Assembly: GCF_000189635.1 (NCBI RefSeq)
Contig: NW_002476571.1
Span: 1 to 64,000, forward strand
Source of the DNA: Tetrahymena thermophila SB210
Lineage: Eukaryota > Ciliophora > Oligohymenophorea > Hymenostomatida > Tetrahymenidae
Direction: 5' to 3'
DNA length: 64,000 bases
Numbering within the stretch: position 1 is the first letter of the stretch; the number at the start of each line of letters is the position of its first letter. The translations under genes and the position numbers were made by a program. The notes beneath the pieces were generated by a model. That model did not search any database. It saw nothing but the letters and a program-made list of their open reading frames with translations, and was not told the origin of the DNA. Positions 1-12,337 of the stretch are shown one piece after another.

Positions 1-1375
1 TTTAGATAATCCAGTATTTATTTTCTCATTAAAAATAATTCTAAAATATTAATTACACTCTAATTTGAATATGAAAGTTAATTCAGTTTTTATTTTCTCA
101 TTAAAAATAATTCTAAAATATAAATTACAGTCTATTTTGAATATGAAAGTTAATTCAGTTTTTATTTTCTCGTCAAAAATAATACTAAAATATTTATTAC
201 ATGCTATTTCGAATATGAAAATTAATTTATTATTTATTTTCTCATCAAAAATCACTCTAAAATTTTAATTACTGACTATTTTGAATATGAAAGTTAATTC
301 AATATTTATTTTCTCATTAAATATCATTCCAAAATATTAATTACTAGCTATTTTGAATATGAAAATTCAGTATTTATTTTCTCATCAAAAATAATTATAT
401 AATATTAATTACAGTCTAATTATAATACGAAAGTTAATTCAGTATTTATTTTATCATCAAAAATCATTCTAAAATATTTATTACTCACTATTTTAAATAT
501 GAAAGTAAATTCATTATTTATTTTCTCATCAAAAATTATTCTAAAATATTAATTACTCACTATTTTGAATATAAAAAATTAATTCATTATTTATTTTCAT
601 CAAAAATCATTCTAAAATATTAATTACAGCCTATTTTGAATATGAAAGTTAATTCAGTATTTATTTTCTCATTTAAAATCATTCTAAAATATTAATTACT
701 CCCTATTTTTAACATAAAAGTTAATTCAATATTTTTTTATCATAAAAAATCATTCTAAAATATTAATTACTTCCTATTTTGAATATGAAAGTATTATTAT
801 CATCAAAAGTCATTCTAAAATATTAATTACTGTCTATTTTAAATACAAAAGTTAATTATTATTTATTATCTCATTAAAAATCATTCTAAAATATTAATTA
901 CTTCCTATTTTGGATATAAAAGTTAATTCAGTATTTATTTTTTCATCAAAAATTATTCTAATATATTAATTACTTCCTAATTTGAATATGAAAGTTAATT
1001 CAGTATTTAATTTCTCATCAAAAATCATTCTAAAATATTAATTACTAGCTATTTTGAATATAAAAGTTAATTCAGTTTTTATTTATTTTCTCATCAAAAA
1101 TCATTCTAAAATATTAATTACTTCCTATTTTGAATATAAAAAATAATTCAGTATTTATTTTCTCATAAAAAATAATTCTAAAATATAAATTACAGCCTAT
1201 TTTGAATATGAAAGTTAATTAAGTATTTATTTTCTCATTTAAAATTATTCTAAAATATTAATTACTCCCTATTTTTAATATAAAAGTTAATTCAATGTTT
1301 TATTATTCATCAAAAATAAATCTAAAATATGAATTAGTACCTAATTTTAATATTAAAGATAAAAACATTTATTTT
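1..1375. repeat. 72-bp tandem satellite-like array
   Basis: About 18-19 imperfect head-to-tail copies of a 72-bp AT-rich unit run from the window edge. The landmark TTTGAATATGAAAGTTAATT recurs with its G at positions 67, 139, 211 and 283, which is exact 72-bp spacing. Later copies carry small indels and drift until the pattern fades near 1375. In two frames copies stay open for about 65 codons because 72 is a multiple of three, but the translation is low-complexity Phe/Ile/Lys and I do not regard it as coding. The array probably continues beyond the left edge. Confidence 0.9.
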
Positions 1376-1949
1376 TTCATCATAATCAATTTTAATTACC
1401 TATTTTTATTTTTAAAATAATGACATGTATTTGAGATAAAAAGATTATTTAATATTTTGAAAAACTAAGTAAATTTATAATGTTATTTTAATGAATGTAT
1501 GAGAGATTAGAATTAATTTTGCTGTAAAATTTAAGTTGAGTAATAGTTAATTAAGTTATAATATAAATATGATGTTCTAAAAGAATATAAAAATTAATTT
1601 ATAATATTATTTTCTAATATATTTATTTCATGTTTAGTATCTAAATAAAATTTTGAATAAAACATGTAAATTGATTTTGAAAAATTACATCTTTATTAAT
1701 TACTAAAATAAATTTGGATTATTTTAAAAAGGAAATCCATAATTAAAATAATTATTTAAAAATAGGAAAAAAAAAATAATCTAAAAATTAAAGTAATTGA
1801 AAGATAAAACTTTTTAATTAATATTAAATGAAAGATTATTTATGCGAAATTAATAAAATAAATTACTCGTTATTATGTTAATGTTAATGAAAAGTAGTTT
1901 ATTTTTATTAATAAAAAATGCTTAAAAAATTTTTTTTGCTTTTAAGTAT
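1376..1949. other. AT-rich non-coding stretch
   Basis: Extremely AT-rich with A and T homopolymers. I see no open frame with coding character, no RNA gene and no repeat beyond the tail of the 72-bp array. It lies downstream of the 3' end of the minus-strand kinase gene. Confidence 0.5.
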
Positions 1950-3679
1950 TCAAAGTAAAGAATTTTGTTGTGTCGAAATTATTAAAAGTAAATACATTCT
2001 ACTTAAATAATATTTTTTTAGTTCGTTTTGAAAAAAAATTTTTTTTGTAATTACAAATAATTTTTGTTTATTTCTTCCTACTTTTGCTATTTCTCTAATA
2101 AAACTTTAGTTTTTTCTTCTAATTAACTAATAGTTTCGTTAAGTATGATATTTGCTTGATATAATTCTGCTATTTTTGCCTCCTTTTTTATTAATTGTTT
2201 TGAGTAAATTAAGGATAACTTGACCTAAATTTTTATTAATTACATAAACTATTTTTTGAGGTTCTTCTTTCAATAACTAGATGAAGTTCTGCTAGTTTTT
2301 ACTTAAAAAAAACTTAGAAAAAGCACTAGATTTGAAAAAATCTTCTTACATGATGGGATAAAACTTATTTGACAAATCCTAAACGAACTCAATTTCATTT
2401 TTGAATGAACTAGCGAGCTGTTGAGTGTCTATATCTATCATCTCAATAAGCATGTCATCTAACTAAAATTCAAAACAAATAATTCCTTTTAAAATAATTA
2501 AAGCCTCTTTAATAGACAATCTATTCTTTGGGACAAATTAAGTTAATTCATCAATAAGTTGTTTAAGCTATTTGCGATAAACAAAATTTTAAAACTCACT
2601 ATCATAATTCAATGGCCTATGCTTATTAAATACTAATTAGAAATCTATTCCTTAGACAAGAGAATAAATTATATATCCTATTTATATATTTTAAATTAAC
2701 TAAATGAAACCAGTATATTTTTATTTTATTTAATACCTAAAGAGCATGCTTCGCTCTAATTAATTAATTTACAAAAAATAAGATAATTATAATTATTTTT
2801 AAACTAAAGTATTTACTCTTTTACTTGGCTCTTGTTTTACTTTAACCCCTAATTTTTAATATTCATCATAATAAACCTTACCTATGATTTTATCAGTTGG
2901 ATCATAGCATTCTGGTGCTTGATAAATAAAGTTTCCCATCTAAAAATTTTTAATTTGAAAAAATTAAACTTTTTGTTAGTGTGGGTAAAAAGATTGATGA
3001 ATACATATTGATTGGATGAATAATCAGATTTATCAGTCAGTTTATCTGCTAATCCAAAATCAGCTGCAATATTTATTATATAGAGTATAAAATATTGTTA
3101 TATTTGCCAATAATTTACAAACAACTGCATTTCCATTATAGTCAATTAAGATATTGTCCATTTTCAGATCATTAACAAGACAGTTCTTAGAGTGAATGTA
3201 GTAAAGGCCTTCTGTAATATCCTTAGCATATTTGATTGCTGATATTTCATTTAGTCTTTTATTTTAGTTCCTTTCTATGATTTCGGTGAGAGTTCCTATG
3301 AGGCATTAAACATTTTTTTAAAATGTGTTGAATAATTTATTTAAATTTATATTTTAATTTAATAAGATAAAGCAGATATGTAAGTATTTTTACCCTAACA
3401 TTCATTTAAAACTAAGTAGACAAACTATTTTCCTTCAAATGAGTCTAAAAGGCTGACTACATAAGGAGAGCCTCTACATTGTTAGAGTATATCTATTTCT
3501 TATTTCACTTTACTATAAATACCATAGGAAAGATTTCCATAAAGATCTTTCACTTAAACCCCTTTGATTGCATATCTCATTTAAGTTTTCTAATTTTTTG
3601 CTAACAAGACTAATCCTTGTGCCCCTTTCCCTAAAAACCTAAAATCAGAGTAGCCTTTTTCAGTTAATTCGATTTTCAT
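1950..3679 (-). CDS. Protein kinase, possibly eroded C-terminus
   Basis: Four exons: 3679-3394, 3295-3119, 3063-3005 and 2939-1950, 1512 nt in all (503 aa). The introns of 98, 55 and 65 nt are GT-AG. Kinase landmarks appear in order: glycine loop LGKGAQGLVLLA (residues 16-27), beta-3 lysine K39 in YAIK, alpha-C glutamate in KQEIDIL, catalytic loop VNDLKMDN, DFG in VVSDFGLADKL, and APE in IYQAPECYDP, then a C-lobe ending near PKNRLSIKEAL. The HRD motif reads V-N-D: the aspartate is kept but His and Arg are lost, so this would be a non-RD kinase. The start is the first ATG before the glycine loop; the frame stays open upstream with no other ATG seen. After about position 2260 a different frame gives a much better coiled coil (for example IAELYQANIILNE), so either a small intron is missed or a one-base change has moved the true C-terminus. 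The substrate is unknown. Confidence 0.75.
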
Positions 3680-3859
3680 AGTTTAATAAATTGAAGCTTC
3701 TTAAGGCTTCAATTAAGGTTCTTTGATATCAGAAACTTTTCGTTTATCAAGTAAACAATTTATTAAATTTGGTTTTAAGTACTTAGCTAAAGCGAAGCAA
3801 AAAGTAAAACAAAAAAGCAATTTACTTAATAACGAGCAAACTGATTAATCTAAAACACC

Positions 3860-4300
3860 AAATTTTTCACCATTTAAAAAGTAAAATTGGAAAAAATTCT
3901 TTCTTACTTTAAATAAATATTAAAATATAAATTTCACTTTTAAATCCTATGTTTTTAAATTGTGAAAAAAATTACCTTTTATTTTTATAATAATAAAATA
4001 TCAGTAAATAGTATTAGGAATCTAATCTAATTTGGTGTTATAAAATATAATATCAAAGCAAAAGAATAATTTATAACATAGCTGATCTAATTATTGAAAC
4101 TTGGCTATTAAATTTTTCACAATTTATATTCTAAAATAAGAAAAAATTTATAACTATCAAAAGGAATTGGCATTTTGTTACTTTCTAAACCAAGTTATTA
4201 TCAATAATTGCATCACTAAAATTAAAATATTGTCAATTAGTTAATTAGTATCTATCTTTACTTTTAAATATAAAGTGTTAATCAACAAAATAAACTTGAA
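3860..4300. repeat. Diverged direct repeat, copy 1
   Basis: Shares an ordered set of landmarks with the copy at 4950-5395: AAATTTTTCACCATTT, then a TTATAAAATATAA block, TTTATAACATAG, a CACAATTTATA block, and TTTTGTTACTTTCTAAACC. Spacing between landmarks is similar in both copies, so this looks like an old segmental duplication rather than chance AT-richness. No coding capacity was seen. Confidence 0.6.
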
Positions 4301-4949
4301 GGTTATAAAATAGATAATAAAATTAACAAATATAAGATGCAATATTCTCCATTTAAGATTCCATTTCTTTTAAAAATAACCAGTGGTAAAAAGTAAATAA
4401 TCCCACCCAAAAGATTTTTCTTATTCTTAAAATATTATCGCTATAATTATTTATAATAAAACAACATTATATTCTACTAAATAAAATATTTGTTTTCTTC
4501 TTATGTAATTCAAGTTCCTCTCATCTTTTTTCAAATTACTAGGCAAGGTTTCTAAAATATTATTAGGCTATTAGTAATTCTCTTTTCTATCATAATGTAT
4601 AATGTGAGATTATATTATCACTATTAGAAACTATTGTTAATCCTGTAATTAAAATCTCACCAATTATGTATATACAGATGGAGATACTTCATTTAATTTT
4701 TATGATTTTAAGCTAATTTTACACTTTCTATTTTTTAAAAAATTTAAAAATAAAATTTTTTTTTACTGAATTTATAAATATTATGTATCACTTCTTTGAT
4801 TATTATATCAATAAAATTTAATCTGATTATTTTTTAATCACATTACAAGTGATCATACAATATAAGATGATATCATCTATAAAATTAGTGAGTACTAAAT
4901 AAAAAACAAATCAAACATTTATTTATAAAATAATTAGCAAAATGAAAAA

Positions 4950-5395
4950 TCTTCTTCCTCAAATTTTTCACCATTTCACAACAGTACAAAAAGACAATAT
5001 TTCTTACTTAAAACAATTTTTTACATAATTATTTCAACTAAAAAGGATAAGCTTTTTATATCCTGAATAAAATTAACCATTTAATTTTACAAAAAAAAAT
5101 AAGTAAATTTTATTGGAAATCTAATTTAGGATTATAAAATATAACAGTAAAGTAAAAGTCTAATTTATAACATAGTTCATTTAATTAATGAAACCTAGTT
5201 ATAAAATTTATCACAATTTATAATCTAAAAGGAGAAAAAGTTTAAGGATATAAACGCGATTAGTATTTTGTTACTTTCTAAACCAATATTATTTGATATT
5301 TTTAATAAATTCATCTTTAAAATTAAAATATTTTTAATTACTCTGTTTGATTTTAAAAATAAAGTTAAATCAATAAAATGAACTTGAAATTTACA
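4950..5395. repeat. Diverged direct repeat, copy 2
   Basis: Second copy of the segment at 3860-4300, same orientation and about 1.1 kb away. The strongest shared block is TTTTGTTACTTTCTAAACC, preceded in both copies by the CACAATTTATA block. Confidence 0.6.
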
Positions 5396-6777
5396 AATAA
5401 GAATTAATGAATATTAAAAAGATTTTTCTTAACATTTTTGTAAATGTTTTTAAAATAATTACATTTATTAATTGTATTAAAAAATGAAAAGAGCTCTTAT
5501 TTATTCAATTACTCAAATTATTGACTCCATATTTTGCTACTTTTCTAAATCGAGATCGTATTTAAAATTTTTTTTAATTTCTACTTATTCTAATTTTACA
5601 TTTATCTTTAATTTTTTAATTTATTTTATTAAATATCGATCTAATTTATAATTAATATAATCTACTTTAATGTAGTGAGTGATTAAAAGTTTTAAATTTA
5701 TTATATTTATCTAAATATTCCCATTAAAAATATTTATTGTCTTCAATATTTTTTAGATTTCTTATATCTCCTTCTAATTTTGTTTTGGTGAGTTCCTTAC
5801 ACAATTATAATAAGTAAAATAATTAATATTTGCTTTCATATTTTTTCTCTAATAATAAATAGTAGATATAATTTTTTCATCTATATATCTCTCTCAGTGA
5901 TATAAATTGCCTATTTAGGAAATAATTGATATTTTAAACTTGTTTAAGACTATATTTTTAAATTTTAGAATTAACCATAATATAAACCATAAAAATATAT
6001 TTACCTTAAATTCAAATCACGAGACTATTGCTTCTTTATTTCTTTTGTGCTAGAGATTTAAAACATAGTTTTTCTAACTAAATCTTACTTTTTCAGACAA
6101 AAAAAAGCATAAATTTTGGAATTTCTTTAAGTTTTTACTTTACTCGCATTCTAAATTTCTGCTAAATCTTTTGGAAATTTAGTGGTATTTATCATTTATC
6201 TACTTTTCAATGGAAGGAAAAAACAATAACTGCAATAATTAACTTTAAAATTGTTTTTATTAGACCTTATTTATTGCAAAAGCATAATCATTATTAATTT
6301 AAACTTAATTTCCCTTAATGGCCCATATGTTCCTATCATCTAAATTCACACTAAACAAATACCTGAGATGATTGATCTGCTAAAATTTATCATCCAATAT
6401 TTTTGCTTTATCAATAAAGAACTTCCTATTGAAATATTTTTAAATTGCCATCTATTTTAAAGTAATTAATTATTTTATTAAACATTGTATAATACTATGA
6501 TTTATCTAATGTAATGTATTAATAATTACTTTAATTATCACATTTAAATATAGAAAAAGAAGAATCAAAATTTAAATATTTCGCATGACAAATATTTTTT
6601 TAAAATATGATTATAAAAAATGAAAATATTTTTTATTTTTTGTAAATATTATTGAGTTAAAATTAAAAAAAATTCTTCATAACAAAAACAAAAATTGAGA
6701 TCTATATAAGGAATTAAAGGTATAAGTAATCAAAATATTGTATTCAAGTTAAAACTTAATTAAAATTTATAAGAATA

Positions 6778-8508
6778 TCATTTTTTCTAAATAAAATCTT
6801 GAGGGCTGATTTAATAAGCTTTCTCAAAATATTAGTTTGCCTCATTTTATTTTCCATTTTATTAATAAAATAGTCCTAATACTATATTTATATGAAAATC
6901 ATTTGGTAAAATATCATAAGCTTTCAATAAAAAGATTTCAGCTTCTTTTTGCGTATTTTCATTCATATATCCAACACCTATATAAAAGTTTGCTTAAAAT
7001 AATTTTGGTTCGATTTCTAAAACCTTAAAGTAATATTTTTTGGCATATTCATGCCTATTGATAAAATCATAAACCATTCCTCGATATAGGTTAGAATAAA
7101 TATTATAGTCATTTGTTTAGTCCAAGTCGTTTTAGAATTTCAAATTTTAAATTAAAGAAGAATTAAAATTTTCTAAAATAAAAGAGTCAAAATCTTTCTG
7201 ATTAATTTAATAAGCCTTACTGTAGCATTCAATAGCTTCATTCGAATTTCTTTAGCTCAAGTAAAAATTACCTACTTTAATATAAGCTCCTACTGATTAC
7301 GGTTTGATTTCAAAAGCCTTTTAGAAATATACTTTAGCCTCTTCTACTTTTCCAACTAAATATAAAGAAATTCCTAATTAAACATTAGAATCGAAGTCTA
7401 AAGGCTAATTTTTTAAAACCTTTGAAAAACAATTAATTGCATCTATCTTGTTGTTTATTATAACTTTAATACAAACATCCTAAATAAAAAAGAGATTCTA
7501 AGTCTTAAGGATTATTTTCTTAAGCTTTTAAAAAGTATTTATAAGCTTCTTCTTTCATGTTTAAAAGCAAATAAATCTTACCTAGTTAATTACAAATAAG
7601 TTCTGATTTTGGTTAAATTTCTAAAGCCTAATGAAAATAAATTTTAGATTCTTCTAATTTATTTATTTTTAAGTAAGATTGACCTAAAAGGTAGTTGGTA
7701 AAAAAATTTTATGGATCATTTTGTTTTAGTAGATATTTTATAGATTCTTGATATTTTTAGGTTTTAAACAAGAGTAAACCTAAAGAGTAATTAAGATAAA
7801 TATCTTATAGTGGTTGAATCTCATCTGACTTCAAGAAAAGCTTAATTGCGTCTTCATTTTCTCCAATCTTTTTGTAGAATTCACCTAACTGGATAATTGA
7901 TTATTTGTCTGAGCTTTTCACTTTTAACGCTTTTTATTAATCTTCACTCTTAATAAAGAATGTCTTTGACTTTTCAAGTTACCCATTTTTTAGTAAAGAA
8001 ATCCTAATCTGTAATTTAAATATATATCATCTGGGGTAATTTCTAATGCTTTCAACAAATACTTTTCAGTTTCTTAAAAATTCTTAGTATCTTCATAAAT
8101 ATCTGCTAAATGTTAATAAGCTAGAGTGAGTTTTGGATCAATTTTTATAGCATCTAAATAACAATTTTTGGCATCTTCTATCATTTTTATTTTCTAAAAA
8201 ATAGTTCCATTAATTAAACAAGAGTCAACTGTTTTAGGATATTATTATTATTAATTGTTCAAACACATTTATTTAACTTTCTCTTATTTTTATTTTGATA
8301 GCTCTAAATTTCTAGGTGCCATATTAAGATCAGATAATCCTCTTACTTCTTAAGAGATTATTTAATTTTTAGCAAAAGTCTGAGTAAGAGAATCTATATA
8401 ATTAAGTAATCGTGAAAAGAAATACCTTTAATTTATAGACAGTGAATGAGGCATAAAACATTTTTTGGGAATATAGCCATTTTTAAATAACTAAGTTAGT
8501 TTTCTCAT
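6778..8508 (-). pseudogene. TPR-repeat protein with two compensating frame changes
   Basis: Starts at ATG 8508 after AAATAATAAA (MRKLTQLFKNGY...) and ends at TGA 6778-6780 without introns. From about residue 100 it is a run of 34-residue tetratricopeptide repeats, for example DAKNCYLDAIKIDPKLTLAY, and EEAKVYFQKAFEIKP with GAYIKVGNFYL. The first and last parts share one frame, but the middle (about 7450-7980) is TPR-like only in another frame. The frame changes at about 7979, within GGGTAACTTGAAAAG, and returns at about 7440, within AACAACAAGATAGATGC. Total length is still a multiple of three. Read straight through, the first frame meets TGA shortly after the first change. Possibilities are a decaying gene, two sequence errors, or translational frameshifting; no known Tetrahymena shift signal was seen. 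TPR proteins are helical protein-binding scaffolds. The partner is unknown. Confidence 0.7.
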
Positions 8509-9334
8509 TTTATTATTTAAGTATTACTTTTTTCTTTTAATTAATTAAATAAATATGCTTGCTTCCTAACATATTTATATATTTATTTGTAGTAAGATTT
8601 TCAGAAAAGTTAGTTTCTGACTAATTATTAGTAGTATTAATTAAATTACTGCAAACTCCTAAAAATTAAATTTTCAAAAATTATACAAATTAATAGAATT
8701 GTTTAATTATCAAATACAGATGGTAACAATTGATTATCAGTATTTTTCTGATATTGATGTTAATAGGATATTATAATTTGCTAGATTGATTATTAAGACG
8801 AAGGAAAAATAATTAAATACACTATTTAGCTAATCTTATCAATTTCTAGCTTAAATCAGAGTTATTAAAATTATTTATTATACAATTTTAAAATTCAAAA
8901 AGAAGGAATTATAAAGTAGTTTTTATCATTTTAGTTTTCAAATAAAAACTAAATCCCACAATCTAAATTTTTTTATTCTTTCATAATAATTAACTTATTA
9001 TATTTAATGATTTTCAATCAAAATAAAAATCAATCTTTCAAAATATACCTTAAAATAATAATTGAGATAATTTTTTAAAGAATTAGATTATTTTATATTA
9101 AAGATATCCATTATTTCATAAAGATAAAAGCAAAAAGTGTGTATTTTTGGATACACTAATTTACAATTATTAAAGAAAATAAATTGATTTTCTAAAATTC
9201 AATCAAAAATCCAACTTTTAAAAATAATAATTTATAAAAATTAAATATAAGTAAGCAAAAAAATACTAAAAAACACAAATTTTATTTATAAAGGATGCAA
9301 TAAATAAATAAATAATTTATTAATAGAATCACTT
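8509..9334. other. Intergenic AT-rich stretch
   Basis: No coding frame, RNA gene or repeat that I can support. The part next to 8508 should hold the promoter of the TPR gene, but no recognisable element stands out from the AT-rich background. Confidence 0.45.
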
Positions 9335-10181
9335 TCATTTGTAAACCTTCTTTTCTTATTATTTAAGATTATTCACTCTAGTTTTATTTAAACTATGATC
9401 TCTTACATTTAAATTGTTTGTAATTTCTTTAACTTAGAGTTTTTATTTTTTTAATTAGGATTATTTTGTTGCTAAAATATCTTCAAATTTATTTGAATTT
9501 TATCCCTAAAATAGACTAAATTCATTTTAATCATCAAAATGTAACAAATTATTTTAGTTAACTTAGCTTATATTTATTAGCTTTCCTTAGTTAAGAATTC
9601 CTTGATTTTATTATTTGCTTAGATTTTAATCTCTTGAATTTATTTTAGACTCATCTTTATAAGCACTTTTAATAATTTCCTTATTCTCTAACTTAAGACC
9701 TATTTAAAAACTTAAAGACTCATTATTAGAAATTTGTGTTTAATTTTTAGATTTTAAACCTGCTAATTAATAATGAACACTTTTTAAAAAAAGATCTTCA
9801 CCTTCAGGTTTCATTTTTAATTATTCTTATTGGTTCAATTTTTATTATAAGAGAGTTTCTAAATCACTAGATGGCTGCTCTGGATAACTTTAAAATTTAG
9901 CATTTTAGTTATTACTATTTAAGACATTCATACAAGATAATTTACTATCTTATTAAATTTTATTAGCAAGGATGATTGGTCTTCTTGGTTAATTTTATGA
10001 GCTGGCTCTTTGATAATTTTTATTTAATATTTTTTCCAAGACTTAAAGTGACTTTTCTGCATTCAAACCTCTTTAAATTTCATTTTTTTTATGTAAAATA
10101 CATTTTTTGCTTTATTTGAGATGATTAAAAATTTAATTCTTAAAGCAAACTCTTATGAAATTAACTTAATCTTTTAATCAT
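9335..10181 (-). pseudogene. Asn/Gln/Lys-rich hypothetical protein, frame change in A8 tract
   Basis: From TGA 9335-9337 back to about 10090 one frame is open for about 250 codons with coding character: Gln/Asn/Lys/Ser-rich, hydrophilic, with stretches such as LEKILNKNYQ and DLETLLQQKLNQQEQLKMKP. The plausible N-terminus is ATG 10181 (MIKRLSQFHKSLLQELNFQS), in the frame one base away. The two frames meet at a run of eight A residues near 10082-10089. One A gained or lost would account for the break, so a homopolymer sequence error is as likely as a true lesion. No domain or membrane segment is recognised and the function is unknown. Confidence 0.5.
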
Positions 10182-10966
10182 TTTCTTTTTGATTTTAATA
10201 TTTTTAGAAGTAAATTAATTATAAAATTAAAGAGTAAATATTTATTTTTAATTTGAATAAAGCTTTTTAGACAATAAGTAACAAATATTAATTTTTACTC
10301 ACTAAAAATTAGTATGTTTTTAAGAGACATAATTATAAAAAAATCAATTCAAAAAGAAATCAAGGTATTCTAGTAGGAGGAAAATCAATTTAAATGACTA
10401 TTATTTATTTTTCTTTATATAAATTGATTAATAATATCATAAATTATTTCAATTAATAATATTCATCCTACATATTAGATAAATATTTAATTCACAAAAC
10501 AAACTATATATAGAATAGATAAAACTTAAATAGCCTTAAAAAAAATTTATTAAATTTCTTCGTTGAAGATATTTTTAAGTCATTTAAAGCTTGTAAAATA
10601 TTTCAAAAAATAAATTTATACTTATGAAACTTAGTTTAATTATTATTATATAGATACTTTTAATTTATTGTTAAAGTGTATTCAAAGATAAAGAAAAGTT
10701 TATAAAAAAATCAAATTATATCAGAAAGAAGAAGTACTTACAAAAAAAATTCCATTTTATTGTATTTAAATAATTTGAGTAGTTATAAATTAAGTATTTA
10801 AAAAATAAAAAAATTTAATTGAAAACAAAGTTATAAATAGAATTAGAATATCATAAAGTAACATTAATTTGACAATATAATATACAACTTCTTTTAATAA
10901 ATCAACCCAACCTTAATTAATTTTCAAGCTTTATTCTTAGTATTTTACCTTGCTTGATTTTATTTT
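10182..10966. other. Intergenic AT-rich stretch
   Basis: Poly(A)/poly(T)-rich sequence between two minus-strand genes. No coding, RNA or repeat feature recognised. Confidence 0.45.
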
Positions 10967-11995
10967 TTATTTTAATTTGTTATGATTTGCATTGACAAAA
11001 TTAAAAATTTTTAAGCTCTTTCCAAAAAAATTTGGTTTATAAACATCCGTAGTAGAAAATGTATGTATTTTACCGTATTGGAAGTATTTTAGACTATAAT
11101 TAAGTACCATTATGCCATACCAAAAGTCACACATAATGAAAGAGGGTATCATAAAAAATACTTATTTTATAGCTATTATCGAATAATTATTCAGTAAGTA
11201 GGAAATATACAGTCTATTTTCTATCTATTTAAGGTTCCTTTTTAAAGAGTTAATTTTTCAAAAAGCACCATCTTAATATAAAAATCACTTTAATATAGAA
11301 AATAATTTAAAAAAATAACCTTAATATTGAGAAGAATTATATTATTTAATATAAAATACAATAGTTAATTAATATAAACATGCCAACTCACATAATATTC
11401 AATTTTCAATTGAATTTAATAATAATTATTCTATTAAAATATTATCATTAAAACCTATTAATAAATTTCCTGAATTAGAATATTCTATTAAGTGAATTTT
11501 ATTCTATTAAAAGACACTATTTCAAAACCTTCATTAATATCTATTTCTCCCTCTATATCAAGACTTTTTTCACTTATATTTTCTAATCTATTTGCATAAA
11601 GAATTATTTTATTACATATAAATAAATTTAATTTAATTAAATGAGAATCATGATTTAATAACATTTTCTTTTGAAATATCATTCCATAATATACTAATGT
11701 ATGTTAAAAAATTTTTATTTAATAATTTTGATTATTGATCTTGTTATTGAAATCAATGCTTGCACCACAATTCAGAGTATTTAGATTTGTATATTTTGTT
11801 AATAGTCAAATCTTATTGTTATAGTGAATTTGTGCTATTAGGAGGTAAATAAATAAATAAGCTCATTGTAAATCTTGGAAAGTTCATCATTTATATTATC
11901 ATAAGAATGCCCAGTAAATTTATCAAATATAATAACTCCCTAAACTTTGAAAAGTTATTCTGTATGGCGTAAAGTTTAGAGGAAATACAATAGCT
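10967..11995 (-). pseudogene. Broken gene of unknown function
   Basis: Protein-like segments lie in successive minus-strand frames: around 11995-11790 (with GVIIFDKFTGHSYDNIND), around 11805-11250 (with KSLDIEGEIDINEGFEIVSF and, further on, MVLFEKLTL), and around 11240-10967 (with SFIMCDFWYGIMVLNYSLKY, ending NANHNKLK then TGA). Amino-acid use in each piece is balanced, unlike random AT-rich translation, and the pieces follow each other in order. Joining them needs at least two frame changes, for which I see no convincing introns. I recognise no family. The last piece is aromatic and hydrophobic and may be membrane-associated. A decaying gene is the simplest reading; an unrecognised intron pattern is the alternative. 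Confidence 0.45.
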
Positions 11996-12337
11996 AATTT
12001 AGATAGGATTAAATAAATTATTATTATAAATAATAGTATTGAAAATACTAATTGATAATATGTATCTACAAAAATGTGTTTCTTAAATTTTATTTTAGAT
12101 TTGCAAATTAGGAAAATTGCTTTAAACTTAAATGTGTTTAATTAAGCATGTTATTATTTTTAAAATAAGATAAAGGTAATTGTTTAATTAGATAGATATT
12201 GCATTAAGTAAAGAGAAGTAAGTGAAATAAATATTAACTAAAATTTGAAAATAAATATGAAAAATAAACAAAAACTTAAAATTAAATAGTTTAGTTTGAG
12301 TTAAATAGAAGTAATTAATATATTAAAGTTAAAATAA
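11996..12337. other. Intergenic AT-rich stretch
   Basis: Nothing recognised. It separates the 3' end of the channel gene from the broken gene on the same strand. Confidence 0.4.

Larger units (their letters stand above)
3680..6777. other. Intergenic region with diverged direct repeat
   Basis: About 3 kb of AT-rich sequence with no gene I can support. It contains two diverged direct copies of a segment a few hundred bases long, listed separately at 3860-4300 and 4950-5395. The rest shows no RNA gene or conserved motif that I recognise. Confidence 0.5.

Noticed and set aside
65-268. Open frames in the 72-bp array
   Set aside because: They arise because the period is a multiple of three; the translation is low-complexity Phe/Ile/Lys and appears on both strands.
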